DNA from: Brevibacillus fortis
Lineage (GTDB): Bacteria > Bacillota > Bacilli > Brevibacillales > Brevibacillaceae
NCBI RefSeq assembly: GCF_003013395.1
Contig: NZ_PXZM01000031.1
Span: 62,001-126,000, forward strand
Direction: 5' to 3'
DNA length: 64,000 nucleotides
A program made the translations under genes and the position numbers. This document shows, piece by piece, positions 25,096 to 34,558 of this stretch (the stretch's first letter is position 1; each line of letters opens with the position of its first letter). Below the pieces are notes generated by a model. That model had not been told where the DNA came from. It did no database searches and worked only from the letters and a program-made list of their open reading frames with translations.

Positions 25096-27468
25096 TTGAG
25101 TAGGAGAAAAAAAGAGCGTTCACAAGCGGCATTGGCCTCAGTTGTCAAGATAGAGCTCCTAGGACTTCTCATCATCGTGCTATCGTTGATCGGGCTTTTG
25201 GAGAGTGGATGGCTGGGCAAAAATGTACTAGCACTTCTATTTCGGTTTATTGCGGGTTCTTGGGATTTCATCATTCCCGTACTGCTAATCGGTATGGCCA
25301 TACATATGATGTTTACAAGAAAGTCACCGAAGCTAACTTACCGCGTGCTGGGAATCGCTTTAATAGGCGTGGCGATTTTAACATGGGATCACATGATTCT
25401 GTACAAACAAATTACCGCGGATGGCAAGTTTGCTGAGCAAAGCATCATTCGAGTCACTTGGGACAGGATCTGGCTGGATCATGGCCAAAGGGTTTCCACC
25501 ACTGGAGTTGGCGGCGGGATGGTAGGAGCTCTATTTTTTGCACTGACAAATGGCCTTGTTGGTGCAATTGGAACAGGGCTCGTCATTGTATTCCTTTTCC
25601 TCGTTGGACTGATGTTTCTGTTCAATCTTTCTTATGTAAACATTTTGATGTTTGCCAAGGACAAGCTCGCTTTGTTTTACGGAAAGGCAAAGGATACAGT
25701 GAAGGACTCTGTACAGCTTTTGCAGGAAGAGAACGAGAAGAAAAAGAAAGAAGCAAAGGAAGCCCAAGAGGGACGCAAGCAAAAGCAATCGGAGTCAGAG
25801 AACGAGGCGATCGCGGTTACTGCGCTGAAAGAGCAAAAAACTCATCCACAATTGGCTATTCAGGAGGAAGAAGTCCAGCAATCGAACGCCCCGTTAATTC
25901 GTGATTTTACGGATCGCATTGCGCTGGATGAGGATGAGGAACCGATTGATCCCGTTCATCAAGCGAGAGCTTCCCAACCGAAAACGAATCAGGAAATTAC
26001 GTTTGCGATTGAAGGAGAAGAAGAAATCTTCGGTACAATAGATGCCGGGGGAGAACAGAAAACGATACCGTATGAACTGCCAAATCTGCAAATGCTCGCA
26101 AGGCCCAAAGCGAGCTCAACAGGAAAAGACGTCGATCATACCTCAAATGCGGCGAAATTAGTGCAGACATTGAAGAGCTTTGGCGTCAATGCAACAGTCT
26201 CCGAAGTACATCGAGGACCGGCTGTTACACGGTATGAAGTTCAGCCTGCTACAGGGGTAAAAGTAAGCAGGATTGTCAGCTTGACGGATGACCTAGCTTT
26301 GGCGTTGGCGGCAAAAGATATCCGGATTGAGGCCCCGATCCCAGGAAAATCAGCCATTGGTATCGAGGTTCCGAACTCGGAGGTAGCGGTCGTATCACTA
26401 CGAGAAGTGTTGGAAGCTCCCGAGTATCAAGATGCGCCAGGCAAGCTTACCGTTGCTCTTGGTCGTGATATTTCTGGAGAGCCGATCGTAGCGGATTTGA
26501 CCAAAATGCCCCATTTGCTCGTAGCGGGTGCGACGGGAAGCGGAAAATCAGTATGCATTAACGGATTGATCATGAGTATTTTGTTCAAGGCCAAACCAGA
26601 AGAAGTCAAGCTGATGATGGTTGACCCAAAAATGGTGGAACTGAATGTGTACAACGGAATTCCACATTTGTTGGCTCCTGTTGTTACTGACCCGAGAAGG
26701 GCTTCTGTTGCATTGAAAAAGGTCGTGGTCGAGATGGAACGGCGATATAATTTATTTGCCAAAACAGGGAGTCGCAACATTGAAATGTACAATGCGCAAG
26801 TGGAAGGTACGCCACTTCCCTATATTGTCGTCATAGTCGATGAGCTTGCCGACCTGATGATGGTAGCTCCGGGAGAAGTGGAGGATGCGATTTGTCGACT
26901 CGCACAAATGGCTCGTGCTTCCGGGATTCATCTAATCATCGCGACACAACGTCCTTCCGTAGATGTCATTACGGGTGTGATTAAGGCAAATATCCCATCC
27001 CGTATTGCCTTTGGAGTGTCTTCGATGGCTGACTCCAGAACGATTCTCGATATGGGAGGAGCAGAAAAGCTTCTCGGAAGAGGGGATATGTTATCGCTGC
27101 CGATGGGCGCATCCAAGCCGACCCGAGTTCAAGGTGCCTTTGTATCCGACAAGGAAGTAGAAGAGGTCGTTCGTTTTGTAAAAGAACAGCAAGAGGTTCG
27201 CTACAATGAAGAGATGATCCCGGGTGACGTGCAGGAGGAGCAGCAGCCAGTCGTGGATGATGAACTGTACGATCAAGCCGTCCAAATCGTTTCAGAAGCC
27301 CAGACGGCATCGGCATCCTTGCTGCAGCGTCGCCTCCGTGTCGGTTATACACGAGCGGCACGATTGATTGATATGATGGAAGCTCAAGGAGTAGTTGGGC
27401 CCTATGAAGGAAGCAAGCCTCGTGAGGTTCGGCTTCCACGACCGTCCATAGAAAGTAATATCTCATAG
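25096..27468 (+). CDS. spoIIIE: DNA translocase SpoIIIE/FtsK
   Basis: Membrane-anchored motor that pumps the chromosome into the forespore through the septum. 790 residues, close to the 787 of B. subtilis. Four membrane segments lie in about residues 15-190, then an acidic coiled linker (about 200-330), the RecA-like motor with Walker A GATGSGKS (478-485) and Walker B YIVVIVDELADLMM, and the C-terminal gamma winged-helix domain (about 715-780, RRLRVGYTRAARLID). I choose TTG 25096, seven bases after GGAGGAGG; a GTG at 25090 is in frame but too close to that box. Confidence 0.96.
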   Translation: MSRRKKERSQAALASVVKIELLGLLIIVLSLIGLLESGWLGKNVLALLFRFIAGSWDFIIPVLLIGMAIHMMFTRKSPKLTYRVLGIALIGVAILTWDHMILYKQITADGKFAEQSIIRVTWDRIWLDHGQRVSTTGVGGGMVGALFFALTNGLVGAIGTGLVIVFLFLVGLMFLFNLSYVNILMFAKDKLALFYGKAKDTVKDSVQLLQEENEKKKKEAKEAQEGRKQKQSESENEAIAVTALKEQKTHPQLAIQEEEVQQSNAPLIRDFTDRIALDEDEEPIDPVHQARASQPKTNQEITFAIEGEEEIFGTIDAGGEQKTIPYELPNLQMLARPKASSTGKDVDHTSNAAKLVQTLKSFGVNATVSEVHRGPAVTRYEVQPATGVKVSRIVSLTDDLALALAAKDIRIEAPIPGKSAIGIEVPNSEVAVVSLREVLEAPEYQDAPGKLTVALGRDISGEPIVADLTKMPHLLVAGATGSGKSVCINGLIMSILFKAKPEEVKLMMVDPKMVELNVYNGIPHLLAPVVTDPRRASVALKKVVVEMERRYNLFAKTGSRNIEMYNAQVEGTPLPYIVVIVDELADLMMVAPGEVEDAICRLAQMARASGIHLIIATQRPSVDVITGVIKANIPSRIAFGVSSMADSRTILDMGGAEKLLGRGDMLSLPMGASKPTRVQGAFVSDKEVEEVVRFVKEQQEVRYNEEMIPGDVQEEQQPVVDDELYDQAVQIVSEAQTASASLLQRRLRVGYTRAARLIDMMEAQGVVGPYEGSKPREVRLPRPSIESNIS

Positions 27469-27471
27469 AAT

Positions 27472-27511
27472 GAGACCCCTGCCATGATTTGTATCGGCAG
27501 GGTCTTTTTTC
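27472..27511 (+). terminator. Terminator after spoIIIE
   Basis: GACCCCTGCC and GGCAGGGTC form a nine-pair stem with one bulge and a 12-base loop, followed by six T. Confidence 0.88.
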
Positions 27512-27705
27512 CTAATCTAGGAGAAAAATCCCTGTCGAAATTAATCATTTTGCATTATTATTCATAAATATTTGGCTTGCATGATACTCGCCCCTCATGT
27601 AAACTTTTTAAGAGATTGACGGAAATTGTTGTTATTATGTCTCATACGAATCAGAGGTCTGACGTCCTACCTGTTGGGATGGCTTGCGGACAGCAGGAGT
27701 GAATG

Positions 27706-28434
27706 ATGATGAGCATCAAAGGGAATGTTCGATCACTGTTTCTCTTGGTAATGGACAAGATCAAGAGTGATATCGAAACCGGACTTCTTCGGCCTGGTGA
27801 ACGCCTTCCTTCTGAAGCTGAACTATCCAAACAGCTTGGTGTAAGCAGGGCGACGCTTCGCGAGGCACTCCGACTTCTTGAGGAAGAGAAGATTGTCATA
27901 CGTAGACATGGAGTAGGTACCTTTATTAATTCAAAGCCTGTTTTTTCAGGCGGGATTGGGGAACTCTTTAGTGTGACGGATGCAATCGAGCGTCAAGGAT
28001 ATACGGCAGGAACCTTGATCCTGAAAACATCCTTTGGCGAATCTGCCGAAGAAGAGAGGAAGCGGCTGGCCTTAAATCCGGGTGAAGGCGTTCTCATAGT
28101 AGAACGAATTCGAACGGCTGACGGTGAGCCTGTGGTTTATTGTGTGGACCGCATTCCTGCACATCTGGTGCCTGAGGGCTATGCGGCAAGTGGAGAGTCT
28201 ATCTTCAAATGGCTGGAGAGCGTAACAGGGGTAAGGATCGCATACGCAGTGGCCGATATTGAACCCATGGGCTACAATGAAAAGGTTTCCAACCTGCTGC
28301 ACTGCGATAAATCTGCTCCCATGCTCTTGCTCAAACAGATTCATTACGACGAAAGTGAAAAGCCAGTGCTATACTCCCATAATTACTTCAGGGCTGACAA
28401 AATTCACTTTCATGTCGTACGGAGACGGTTGTAA
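27706..28434 (+). CDS. nupR: GntR/HutC-type regulator, probable NupR (YmfC)
   Basis: Transcriptional regulator with a GntR winged helix at residues about 5-72 (LRPGERLPSEAELSKQLGVSRATLREALRLLEEE) and a UTRA ligand-binding domain to the end. Three ATG codons lie at 27703, 27706 and 27709; AGGAG at 27695-27699 gives the middle one a six-base spacing. The product is 242 residues. At this place B. subtilis has ymfC, reported as NupR, a repressor of the guanosine transporter operon. Here the transporter genes follow directly, 57 bases downstream with no terminator between, which strongly supports that function. Confidence 0.85.
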   Translation: MMSIKGNVRSLFLLVMDKIKSDIETGLLRPGERLPSEAELSKQLGVSRATLREALRLLEEEKIVIRRHGVGTFINSKPVFSGGIGELFSVTDAIERQGYTAGTLILKTSFGESAEEERKRLALNPGEGVLIVERIRTADGEPVVYCVDRIPAHLVPEGYAASGESIFKWLESVTGVRIAYAVADIEPMGYNEKVSNLLHCDKSAPMLLLKQIHYDESEKPVLYSHNYFRADKIHFHVVRRRL

Positions 28435-28491
28435 CTGTGGGGGCAACCTCACTCAACAATTTCATCAACTAAAAACAGGGGGTAATCTCAG

Positions 28492-29538
28492 ATGAAGAAA
28501 GTTCTATCCGTGCTTTCTGTGGCAACACTCAGCCTGTCGCTCGTTCTCGCTGGGTGCGGAAGCAAACCAGAAGCACAGCCTCAAGGCCAAACTGGTAGCA
28601 ATGGAGGCGCTCCAGCCGCTAAAGCTATCAAAGTAGGTATGGTTACAGACGTTGGCGGTGTAAACGACAACTCCTTTAACCAGAGTGCTTGGGAAGGGCT
28701 GCAAAAACTCCAAACCGATTTGAATCTCCCGAAAGAAAACGTAAACTATCTGCAATCAAAATCAGATGCTGACTATGTACCAAACCTGACTCAATTCGTA
28801 AAAGACGGTTGGGATCTGACTTGGGGTATCGGCTTCCTGATGGGTGACCACCTGAAAAAAGTAGCAGATGAAAACAAAAACGCAAAACTGGCGATCATCG
28901 ACGCTGAAGTGGATGCTCCTAACGTAGCATCTGTACTCTTTAAAGAGCATGAAGGCTCCTTCCTCGCTGGGGTAGTTGCAGCGAAGATGACCAAAACGAA
29001 AAAAGTTGGCTTCGTGGGTGGCGTAGACATCCCGGTTATCAAACGCTTTGACCTCGGCTTCGAAGCGGGTGTAAAAGCTGTAGATCCAAGCATTCAAGTA
29101 ATCAAAGTTTACACGGGTGCTTTTGACAAACCAGACATGGGTAAGTCTACGGCTTCCTCCATGTATGGTCAAGGTGTGGACATCATCTTCCACGCTTCCG
29201 GCGGTACAGGCGACGGTGTGTTCAACGAAGCAAAAGACCGTAAAGCTAAAGGCGAGAACGTATGGGTAATCGGTGTTGACAAAGACCAATCCCTGACTTT
29301 CGGCGATGAGATCACTTTGACTTCCATGGTAAAACGTGTTGACGAAGCGGTTATTCGCGTAGCGAAAGACTTGTCTGAAGGTAAATTCCAAGGTGGAGTA
29401 CAATGGCTCGGACTGGCTGAAAACGGTGTAGGTCTGGCTGACACTTCCACGAAGAACGTTCCTGAAGACGTACTGAAGCTGGTTGAAGAATATAAGCAAA
29501 AAATCGTTAAAGGCGAAATCACAGTTCCTGACAAGTAA
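28492..29538 (+). CDS. nupN: BMP-family nucleoside-binding lipoprotein
   Basis: Extracytoplasmic binding protein of a purine-nucleoside ABC importer. 348 residues. A lipoprotein signal peptide ends at LVLAGC, with Cys22 as the lipidated residue, followed by a short Q/G/A-rich linker. The periplasmic-binding fold of the BMP/PnrA family starts KVGMVTDVGGVNDNSFNQSAWEG, where the DNSFN loop contacts the nucleoside in characterised relatives. First gene of the nupNOPQ set; high expression is suggested by the strong hairpin after it. Confidence 0.92.
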   Translation: MKKVLSVLSVATLSLSLVLAGCGSKPEAQPQGQTGSNGGAPAAKAIKVGMVTDVGGVNDNSFNQSAWEGLQKLQTDLNLPKENVNYLQSKSDADYVPNLTQFVKDGWDLTWGIGFLMGDHLKKVADENKNAKLAIIDAEVDAPNVASVLFKEHEGSFLAGVVAAKMTKTKKVGFVGGVDIPVIKRFDLGFEAGVKAVDPSIQVIKVYTGAFDKPDMGKSTASSMYGQGVDIIFHASGGTGDGVFNEAKDRKAKGENVWVIGVDKDQSLTFGDEITLTSMVKRVDEAVIRVAKDLSEGKFQGGVQWLGLAENGVGLADTSTKNVPEDVLKLVEEYKQKIVKGEITVPDK

Positions 29539-29558
29539 AAACTAAGGAAGCTGAAAAT

Positions 29559-29591
29559 GGACAAGGCTGGTTCGAGCTACTGGCCTTGTCC
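29559..29591 (+). terminator. Intercistronic hairpin between nupN and nupO
   Basis: GGACAAGGC (29559-29567) and GCCTTGTCC (29583-29591) form a nine-base stem with a 15-base loop, followed by CTTTACC, a weak T tract. It probably terminates part of the transcripts or protects the 3' end of nupN mRNA, so that more binding protein than transporter is made. Confidence 0.7.
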
Positions 29592-29631
29592 TTTACCTTC
29601 ACAATAGACCCGAAAAATGGGGTGAGCATGC

Positions 29632-31173
29632 ATGAACTCGGTAAAAAAAGTGGTTGAAATGAGAGGGATCACGAAACGGTTCCCAGGCATAATTGCGAAT
29701 GACAGTATTACACTGTCCGTAGGTAAAGGTGAAATTCATGCGCTGCTCGGCGAGAATGGCGCAGGCAAGTCCACACTCATGAATATCTTGTTCGGTCTAT
29801 ATCAGCCGGATGAAGGCGAAATTCTGATTAACGAGAAAGTTGTAGAGATCACCACTCCAAGGATTGCAAATGAACTTGGTATCGGAATGGTTCACCAACA
29901 TTTTATGCTCGTAGAAACATTTACAGTTACGGAAAACATTGTGCTAGGAAATGAACCGAAAAACGGGTTGAAGATAGATATTCAAAGCGCTGAGAAAGCG
30001 GTAGAAAAACTGTCGAATCAATACGGGCTCAAAGTTGATCCGAGAGCAAAAATTCAGGATATCTCAGTAGGGATGCAGCAACGTGTAGAGATTTTGAAAA
30101 CGCTTTATCGCGGTGCGGACATCTTGATTTTTGATGAGCCTACGGCTGTATTGACGCCGCAGGAAATCCATGAACTTATCGAGATCATGCATAACTTGGT
30201 AAAAGAAGGTAAGACGATTATCCTGATCACACACAAGCTGAAAGAAATTATGGCAGTATGTGACGCGGTTACGATCATTCGTCGCGGAAAAGTCATTGAT
30301 TCCGTATTGGTAAAAGATACGAATCCAGACGACTTGGCTGCAAAAATGGTTGGTCGTGAAGTGAACTTCCGCGTGGATAAATCGGAAGCAAGACCAAAAG
30401 AGACGATTCTGGCCGTAGAGAAATTGACTGCGATGGGTAACCGCGGTGTGAATGCGCTGAACAACCTCAGCTTAGAGGTTCGCGCCGGTGAAATTCTTGG
30501 AATTGCTGGGGTCGACGGAAACGGTCAAAGTGAACTGATTGAAGTATTAACTGGCTTGCGTAAAGCAACAAATGGGCGTGTCCTTCTTAATGGCAAAGAA
30601 ATTACAAACCAAAGCCCGCGAAACATTTCGGAATCGGGATTGTCTCACATTCCAGAAGACCGACATAAGCGTGGATTGGTTCTTGATTTCACCATGAGTG
30701 AAAATATGGTATTGGAAACGTATTTCCATCCAACGTTCTGCAAAAACGGTTTTCTTGATTATGGCGCCATTGACAAGCATGCGGCCAAGCTTATCGAAGA
30801 ATTCGACGTGCGGACTCCGAGTATTTACACTCCAGCACGAGCGCTCTCGGGCGGAAACCAACAAAAGGCAATTATTGCCCGCGAAGTGGACAAGAACCCA
30901 GATTTGCTGATTGCGGCTCAACCTACTCGTGGATTGGACGTAGGGGCTATCGAATTCATTCATCGCAGACTGATTGATCAACGCGATCAAGGAAAAGCGG
31001 TTCTCTTGCTTTCCTTGGAGCTGGATGAGGTCATTAACGTCTCCGATCGGATTGCGGTTATTTATGAAGGAGTCATTGTGGGGATTGTCGATGCGAAATC
31101 AACAACGGAGCAAGAGCTCGGCTTGATGATGTCCGGTGGAAAAGTAATGCAAGGAGGGGGAAACGATGAATAG
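29632..31173 (+). CDS. nupO: Nucleoside ABC transporter, duplicated ATP-binding protein
   Basis: Sugar/nucleoside-type ABC ATPase with two fused nucleotide-binding domains, 513 residues. The first has Walker A GENGAGKS (40-47), the signature ISVGMQQRVEI and Walker B ILIFDEPTAVL. In the second the P-loop is degenerate (GVDGNGQS lacks the GK pair) and the signature reads LSGGNQQKAI, the usual asymmetry of this family. ATG 29632 follows GGGGTGAG. It overlaps nupP by eight bases. Confidence 0.94.
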   Translation: MNSVKKVVEMRGITKRFPGIIANDSITLSVGKGEIHALLGENGAGKSTLMNILFGLYQPDEGEILINEKVVEITTPRIANELGIGMVHQHFMLVETFTVTENIVLGNEPKNGLKIDIQSAEKAVEKLSNQYGLKVDPRAKIQDISVGMQQRVEILKTLYRGADILIFDEPTAVLTPQEIHELIEIMHNLVKEGKTIILITHKLKEIMAVCDAVTIIRRGKVIDSVLVKDTNPDDLAAKMVGREVNFRVDKSEARPKETILAVEKLTAMGNRGVNALNNLSLEVRAGEILGIAGVDGNGQSELIEVLTGLRKATNGRVLLNGKEITNQSPRNISESGLSHIPEDRHKRGLVLDFTMSENMVLETYFHPTFCKNGFLDYGAIDKHAAKLIEEFDVRTPSIYTPARALSGGNQQKAIIAREVDKNPDLLIAAQPTRGLDVGAIEFIHRRLIDQRDQGKAVLLLSLELDEVINVSDRIAVIYEGVIVGIVDAKSTTEQELGLMMSGGKVMQGGGNDE

Positions 31174-32239
31174 AGTTATTGCGGTCTTCACGAAAGAATC
31201 GTTTCTCGTTCCTGCTGTTGCGATCATTCTCGGTCTTTTGACCGGAGCAATCGCAATGCTGGCAGGTGGATTTAATCCAGTCGATGCCTATATGGCTTTG
31301 ATTAAAAAAGTATTTGGAAGCGCGTATAACTTTGGTGAAACCATTCGCCAAATTACGCCTTTGATCTTTACAGGTTTAGCTGTGGCATTTGCATTCCGTA
31401 CCGGTCTATTTAACATCGGGGCAGAAGGTCAATTTATCGTAGGGATGATTGCTTCTACTGTCGTGGGTGTTTCTTTTGACCTTCCAGCTATCATTCACGC
31501 TCCGCTTGCTATCCTTGCAGGTGCTGTAGCAGGTGGTTTGTGGGGTGCCATTGCCGGTTACTTGAAAGCAGCCCGTGGTGTCAACGAAGTTATTACCAGC
31601 ATCATGTTGAACTGGGTAGCTCTTTACTTGGCTAACTGGGTTATGAATGCCTTCTTTATTCCAGCTGGCAAACAAACATCTGAAGAGGTTAAGGATTCTG
31701 CGATCATTACAATTGGATGGCTCGCTGAAATGTTTGACAATGCTCGTTTGCACTGGGGTACACTGATTGCCGTACTTGCAGCTATTTTCTTCTATATCCT
31801 CCTTTGGAAAACAAAATCTGGTTTTGAATTGCGTTCCGTTGGTTTGAACCCGCATGCTTCTGAGTATGCTGGTATGAACGTGAATCGTAATATCGTAAAG
31901 GCCATGTTCTTTGGTGGTATGTTTGCAGGGATTGGCGGAGCTACTGAGATATTAGGCGTATTCCACTATCAAGCGATTATGACGCAACATACTGGATATG
32001 GCTTTGATGGAATCGCGGTAGCGTTGATTGGCGGGAATACACCATTTGGGGTTATCCTTGCTGCCATTCTGTTTGGTGTCCTCACATTCGGTGCGAGCGG
32101 CATGCAGTTTAGTGCGGGTGTACCATTTGAGTTGATTCGTGTCGTGATTGCTTCTGTTATTTTCTTCGTTGCTGCACATGGCATCGTGAAAATTTTTGTT
32201 AAGCCGATCTTGAAGAAGAAAAAGGAAGGTGGAAACTGA
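31166..32239 (+). CDS. nupP: Nucleoside ABC transporter permease
   Basis: Integral membrane permease of the BPD_transp_2 family, 357 residues with eight to ten hydrophobic segments. Conserved FRTGLFNIGAEGQFIVG (about residues 74-90) and a cytoplasmic RSVGLNPHASEYAGMN coupling element are clear. It overlaps nupO by eight bases and nupQ by one base, so the three proteins are translated in a coupled way. Confidence 0.93.
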   Translation: MNRVIAVFTKESFLVPAVAIILGLLTGAIAMLAGGFNPVDAYMALIKKVFGSAYNFGETIRQITPLIFTGLAVAFAFRTGLFNIGAEGQFIVGMIASTVVGVSFDLPAIIHAPLAILAGAVAGGLWGAIAGYLKAARGVNEVITSIMLNWVALYLANWVMNAFFIPAGKQTSEEVKDSAIITIGWLAEMFDNARLHWGTLIAVLAAIFFYILLWKTKSGFELRSVGLNPHASEYAGMNVNRNIVKAMFFGGMFAGIGGATEILGVFHYQAIMTQHTGYGFDGIAVALIGGNTPFGVILAAILFGVLTFGASGMQFSAGVPFELIRVVIASVIFFVAAHGIVKIFVKPILKKKKEGGN

Positions 32240-33198
32240 TGGATTGGGGATTAATTCTTAGCAACCTCGTTCATGATACCATCGTGTTTTCCACTGCCTT
32301 GATTTTTGCCTCATTGGGTGGATTGTACTCCGAGCGTTCTGGTGTCGTGAATATTGCGCTAGAAGGTATGATGATTATCGGTGCTTTTACCGGTGCCGTA
32401 ATGACCTATGCTTTCCAAGATTCACTTGGTGCTTGGGCACCGTGGGTCGGATTTATTGCAGCAGGGATTGCCGGTTCTATTTTTGCACTTCCGCATGCCG
32501 TTGCTTCGGTAACGTTTAAAGCGGACCAGACTGTCAGCGGTGTGGCCCTGAACTTCTTGGCAGCTGGACTTTCCATCTACCTGACCAAAATTATTTTCGA
32601 TGGAGCAGGTCAGACAACAACATTGTCCACTGTGTTTAACAAATTCAGTATTCCTGGATTGAGTGAAATTCCGTATATCGGACATGCCATTTTTGAGGCG
32701 TATCCTACGAGCTATCTAGCTTTCATTGCCGTTTTCGTTACATGGTATGTAGTATTTAAGACACCATTCGGATTGCGCTTGCGTTCAGTTGGTGAGCATC
32801 CACGTGCCGCTGATACAGTAGGGATCAATGTTAAGAGAATGCGCTACACGGCTGTTATGATCAGTGGTATGCTGGCTGCATTAGGCGGAGCAACCATCTC
32901 TTTGACGACAACTAGTAACTTTTCCCATAACACGGTTTCCGGACAAGGATTTATCGCGATTGCGGCCTTGATCTTTGGTAAATGGCATCCAGCGGGTGCG
33001 ATGGGAGCAGCATTGTTCTTCGGTGTCGCTCAAGCGATCAAGTCTTTGGTGCAAATCTTTGGATTGACCAATTACATTCCAACTGAATTTATCTTCATGC
33101 TTCCGTACGTACTGACGATTCTCGTGATGGCTGGTCTGGTGGGACGATCCAGTGCTCCAGCGGCCCTCGGAAAACCTTACGATACGGGATCGCGTTAA
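32239..33198 (+). CDS. nupQ: Nucleoside ABC transporter permease, second subunit
   Basis: Second BPD_transp_2 permease, 319 residues, paralogous to the preceding gene. GGLYSERSGVVNIALEGMM (about residues 27-45) and the coupling element RSVGEHPRAADTVGINVKRMR are present. Start ATG overlaps the nupP stop (TGATG). It completes a full importer: binding protein, ATPase, two permeases. I see no clear terminator after it. Confidence 0.93.
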   Translation: MDWGLILSNLVHDTIVFSTALIFASLGGLYSERSGVVNIALEGMMIIGAFTGAVMTYAFQDSLGAWAPWVGFIAAGIAGSIFALPHAVASVTFKADQTVSGVALNFLAAGLSIYLTKIIFDGAGQTTTLSTVFNKFSIPGLSEIPYIGHAIFEAYPTSYLAFIAVFVTWYVVFKTPFGLRLRSVGEHPRAADTVGINVKRMRYTAVMISGMLAALGGATISLTTTSNFSHNTVSGQGFIAIAALIFGKWHPAGAMGAALFFGVAQAIKSLVQIFGLTNYIPTEFIFMLPYVLTILVMAGLVGRSSAPAALGKPYDTGSR

Positions 33199-33326
33199 TC
33201 ATTCGTTGACAAAATTTAGCGTCTAGAACCTGTCACTTCCCCTGTGCGATAATTTTTGTGACTGCTTGCGGTCAGCAAAAAACGGTCAAATCCGTTTTTG
33301 CAAATTGTCTGTGGGGAGGGAAAAAG

Positions 33327-34505
33327 ATGAACCGCTGTCTACATAAGTACAGCAGTTATCGATGGAACAGGCTTCTAGGCGCTTTTGTTTTTTGCCTGAT
33401 GATAGCATTATCCGGTGGAATGGCTTCTGCAAAAGAGCCGGGACCGGTCATTTCTGTCGTTGTGGATGGAAAGGGAGTCCAATCAGATGTATCGCCAATC
33501 CATCGAAATGGGCGTATGCTTGTTCCGATACGGGTAGTAGCGGAGGCAACAGGATCAGAAGTAAGCTACGATGCCGCCACTCAAAAAGTATTGCTCAACA
33601 AAAAAGGCAAGCACATAACCCTTACGATCGGCAGTCAAACAGCATACGTAGACGGAAAACGATTGAAGATGGATGTTTCTCCAATTATTGTGAATAAGCG
33701 GACGCTTGTTCCGATCAGATTTATCTCCGAGGCATTTGGCTATCAAGTTCAATGGGATGAGGAGTCGGCCGTTGCATACATACAATCCAAACCTGTGGAA
33801 GATAAGGCTGCGAGTGTGCAATACTCCCGGAATCCATATGTCGTTCAACAGGGAGATACCTTATCAAAAATTGCAGCTCGCCACGACACGAGCATGAGTG
33901 CCATTCAGAAAAATAATCATCTCTCTTCTAATGAATTACTGGTGGGCCAAATTTTATTTTTGCCAGAAGGTGCACAACGAGCCGAGCATCCCATTGCCAC
34001 AAAAGTTGCAGATGACCGACTGATTGGCAGTCAATTTCGCTTTCCTTTCCACAATAATAGTTGGTATGAGCCGTATGGTGACAGCTTCGGGTCTGATCGA
34101 GAATGGACGGAGACGAATAGCGGCAGTGTACGCAGTCACGAGGGCATCGACATTATGGCACCGAAAGGAACACCGATTTACTCGGTATCCGATGGGACGA
34201 TCAACAAAGTGGGCTGGAATACGTATGGCGGCTGGAGAGTGAACATTACGGATAAGAATGGTCAATATCGGATGTATTACGCACATTTGCAGGCGTATGC
34301 ACCAGGATTGCATGTCGGGAAAACGATAAAAGCTGGACAGTTGATCGGTTTTGTTGGAGACACAGGCTATGGTGGAACGGGTACAGTGGGAATGTTTGAA
34401 CCTCACCTGCATTTTGGCCTCTATCGTAACAGCACGGGTAAAGCGATCGATCCCTATGATTACTTGCGGATTTGGGAGCAAAATAAAGCGGAGAGTCCCC
34501 TCTAA
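33327..34505 (+). CDS. Secreted M23 metallopeptidase with copper-amine-oxidase-like and LysM domains
   Basis: Exported cell wall hydrolase, 392 residues. A signal peptide covers residues 1-35 (basic start, hydrophobic core, MASA cleavage site). Residues about 42-155 hold two copies of a copper amine oxidase N-terminal-like motif (SPIHRNGRMLVPIRVV and SPIIVNKRTLVPIRFI), a wall-associated module in spore formers. LysM follows at about 170-213 (VVQQGDTLSKIAARH). The M23 lysostaphin-like domain has complete zinc ligands: HEGID, YYAHL and HLHFG. Its start is ATG 33327 after GGGGAGGG. B. subtilis has no gene of this domain order here; it looks like an insertion relative to that synteny. Confidence 0.88.
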   Translation: MNRCLHKYSSYRWNRLLGAFVFCLMIALSGGMASAKEPGPVISVVVDGKGVQSDVSPIHRNGRMLVPIRVVAEATGSEVSYDAATQKVLLNKKGKHITLTIGSQTAYVDGKRLKMDVSPIIVNKRTLVPIRFISEAFGYQVQWDEESAVAYIQSKPVEDKAASVQYSRNPYVVQQGDTLSKIAARHDTSMSAIQKNNHLSSNELLVGQILFLPEGAQRAEHPIATKVADDRLIGSQFRFPFHNNSWYEPYGDSFGSDREWTETNSGSVRSHEGIDIMAPKGTPIYSVSDGTINKVGWNTYGGWRVNITDKNGQYRMYYAHLQAYAPGLHVGKTIKAGQLIGFVGDTGYGGTGTVGMFEPHLHFGLYRNSTGKAIDPYDYLRIWEQNKAESPL

Positions 34506-34558
34506 TATTGGGACAAACTACTACGGAGTACCTTCACGAATAAAAGGAGGCCCTTCGT

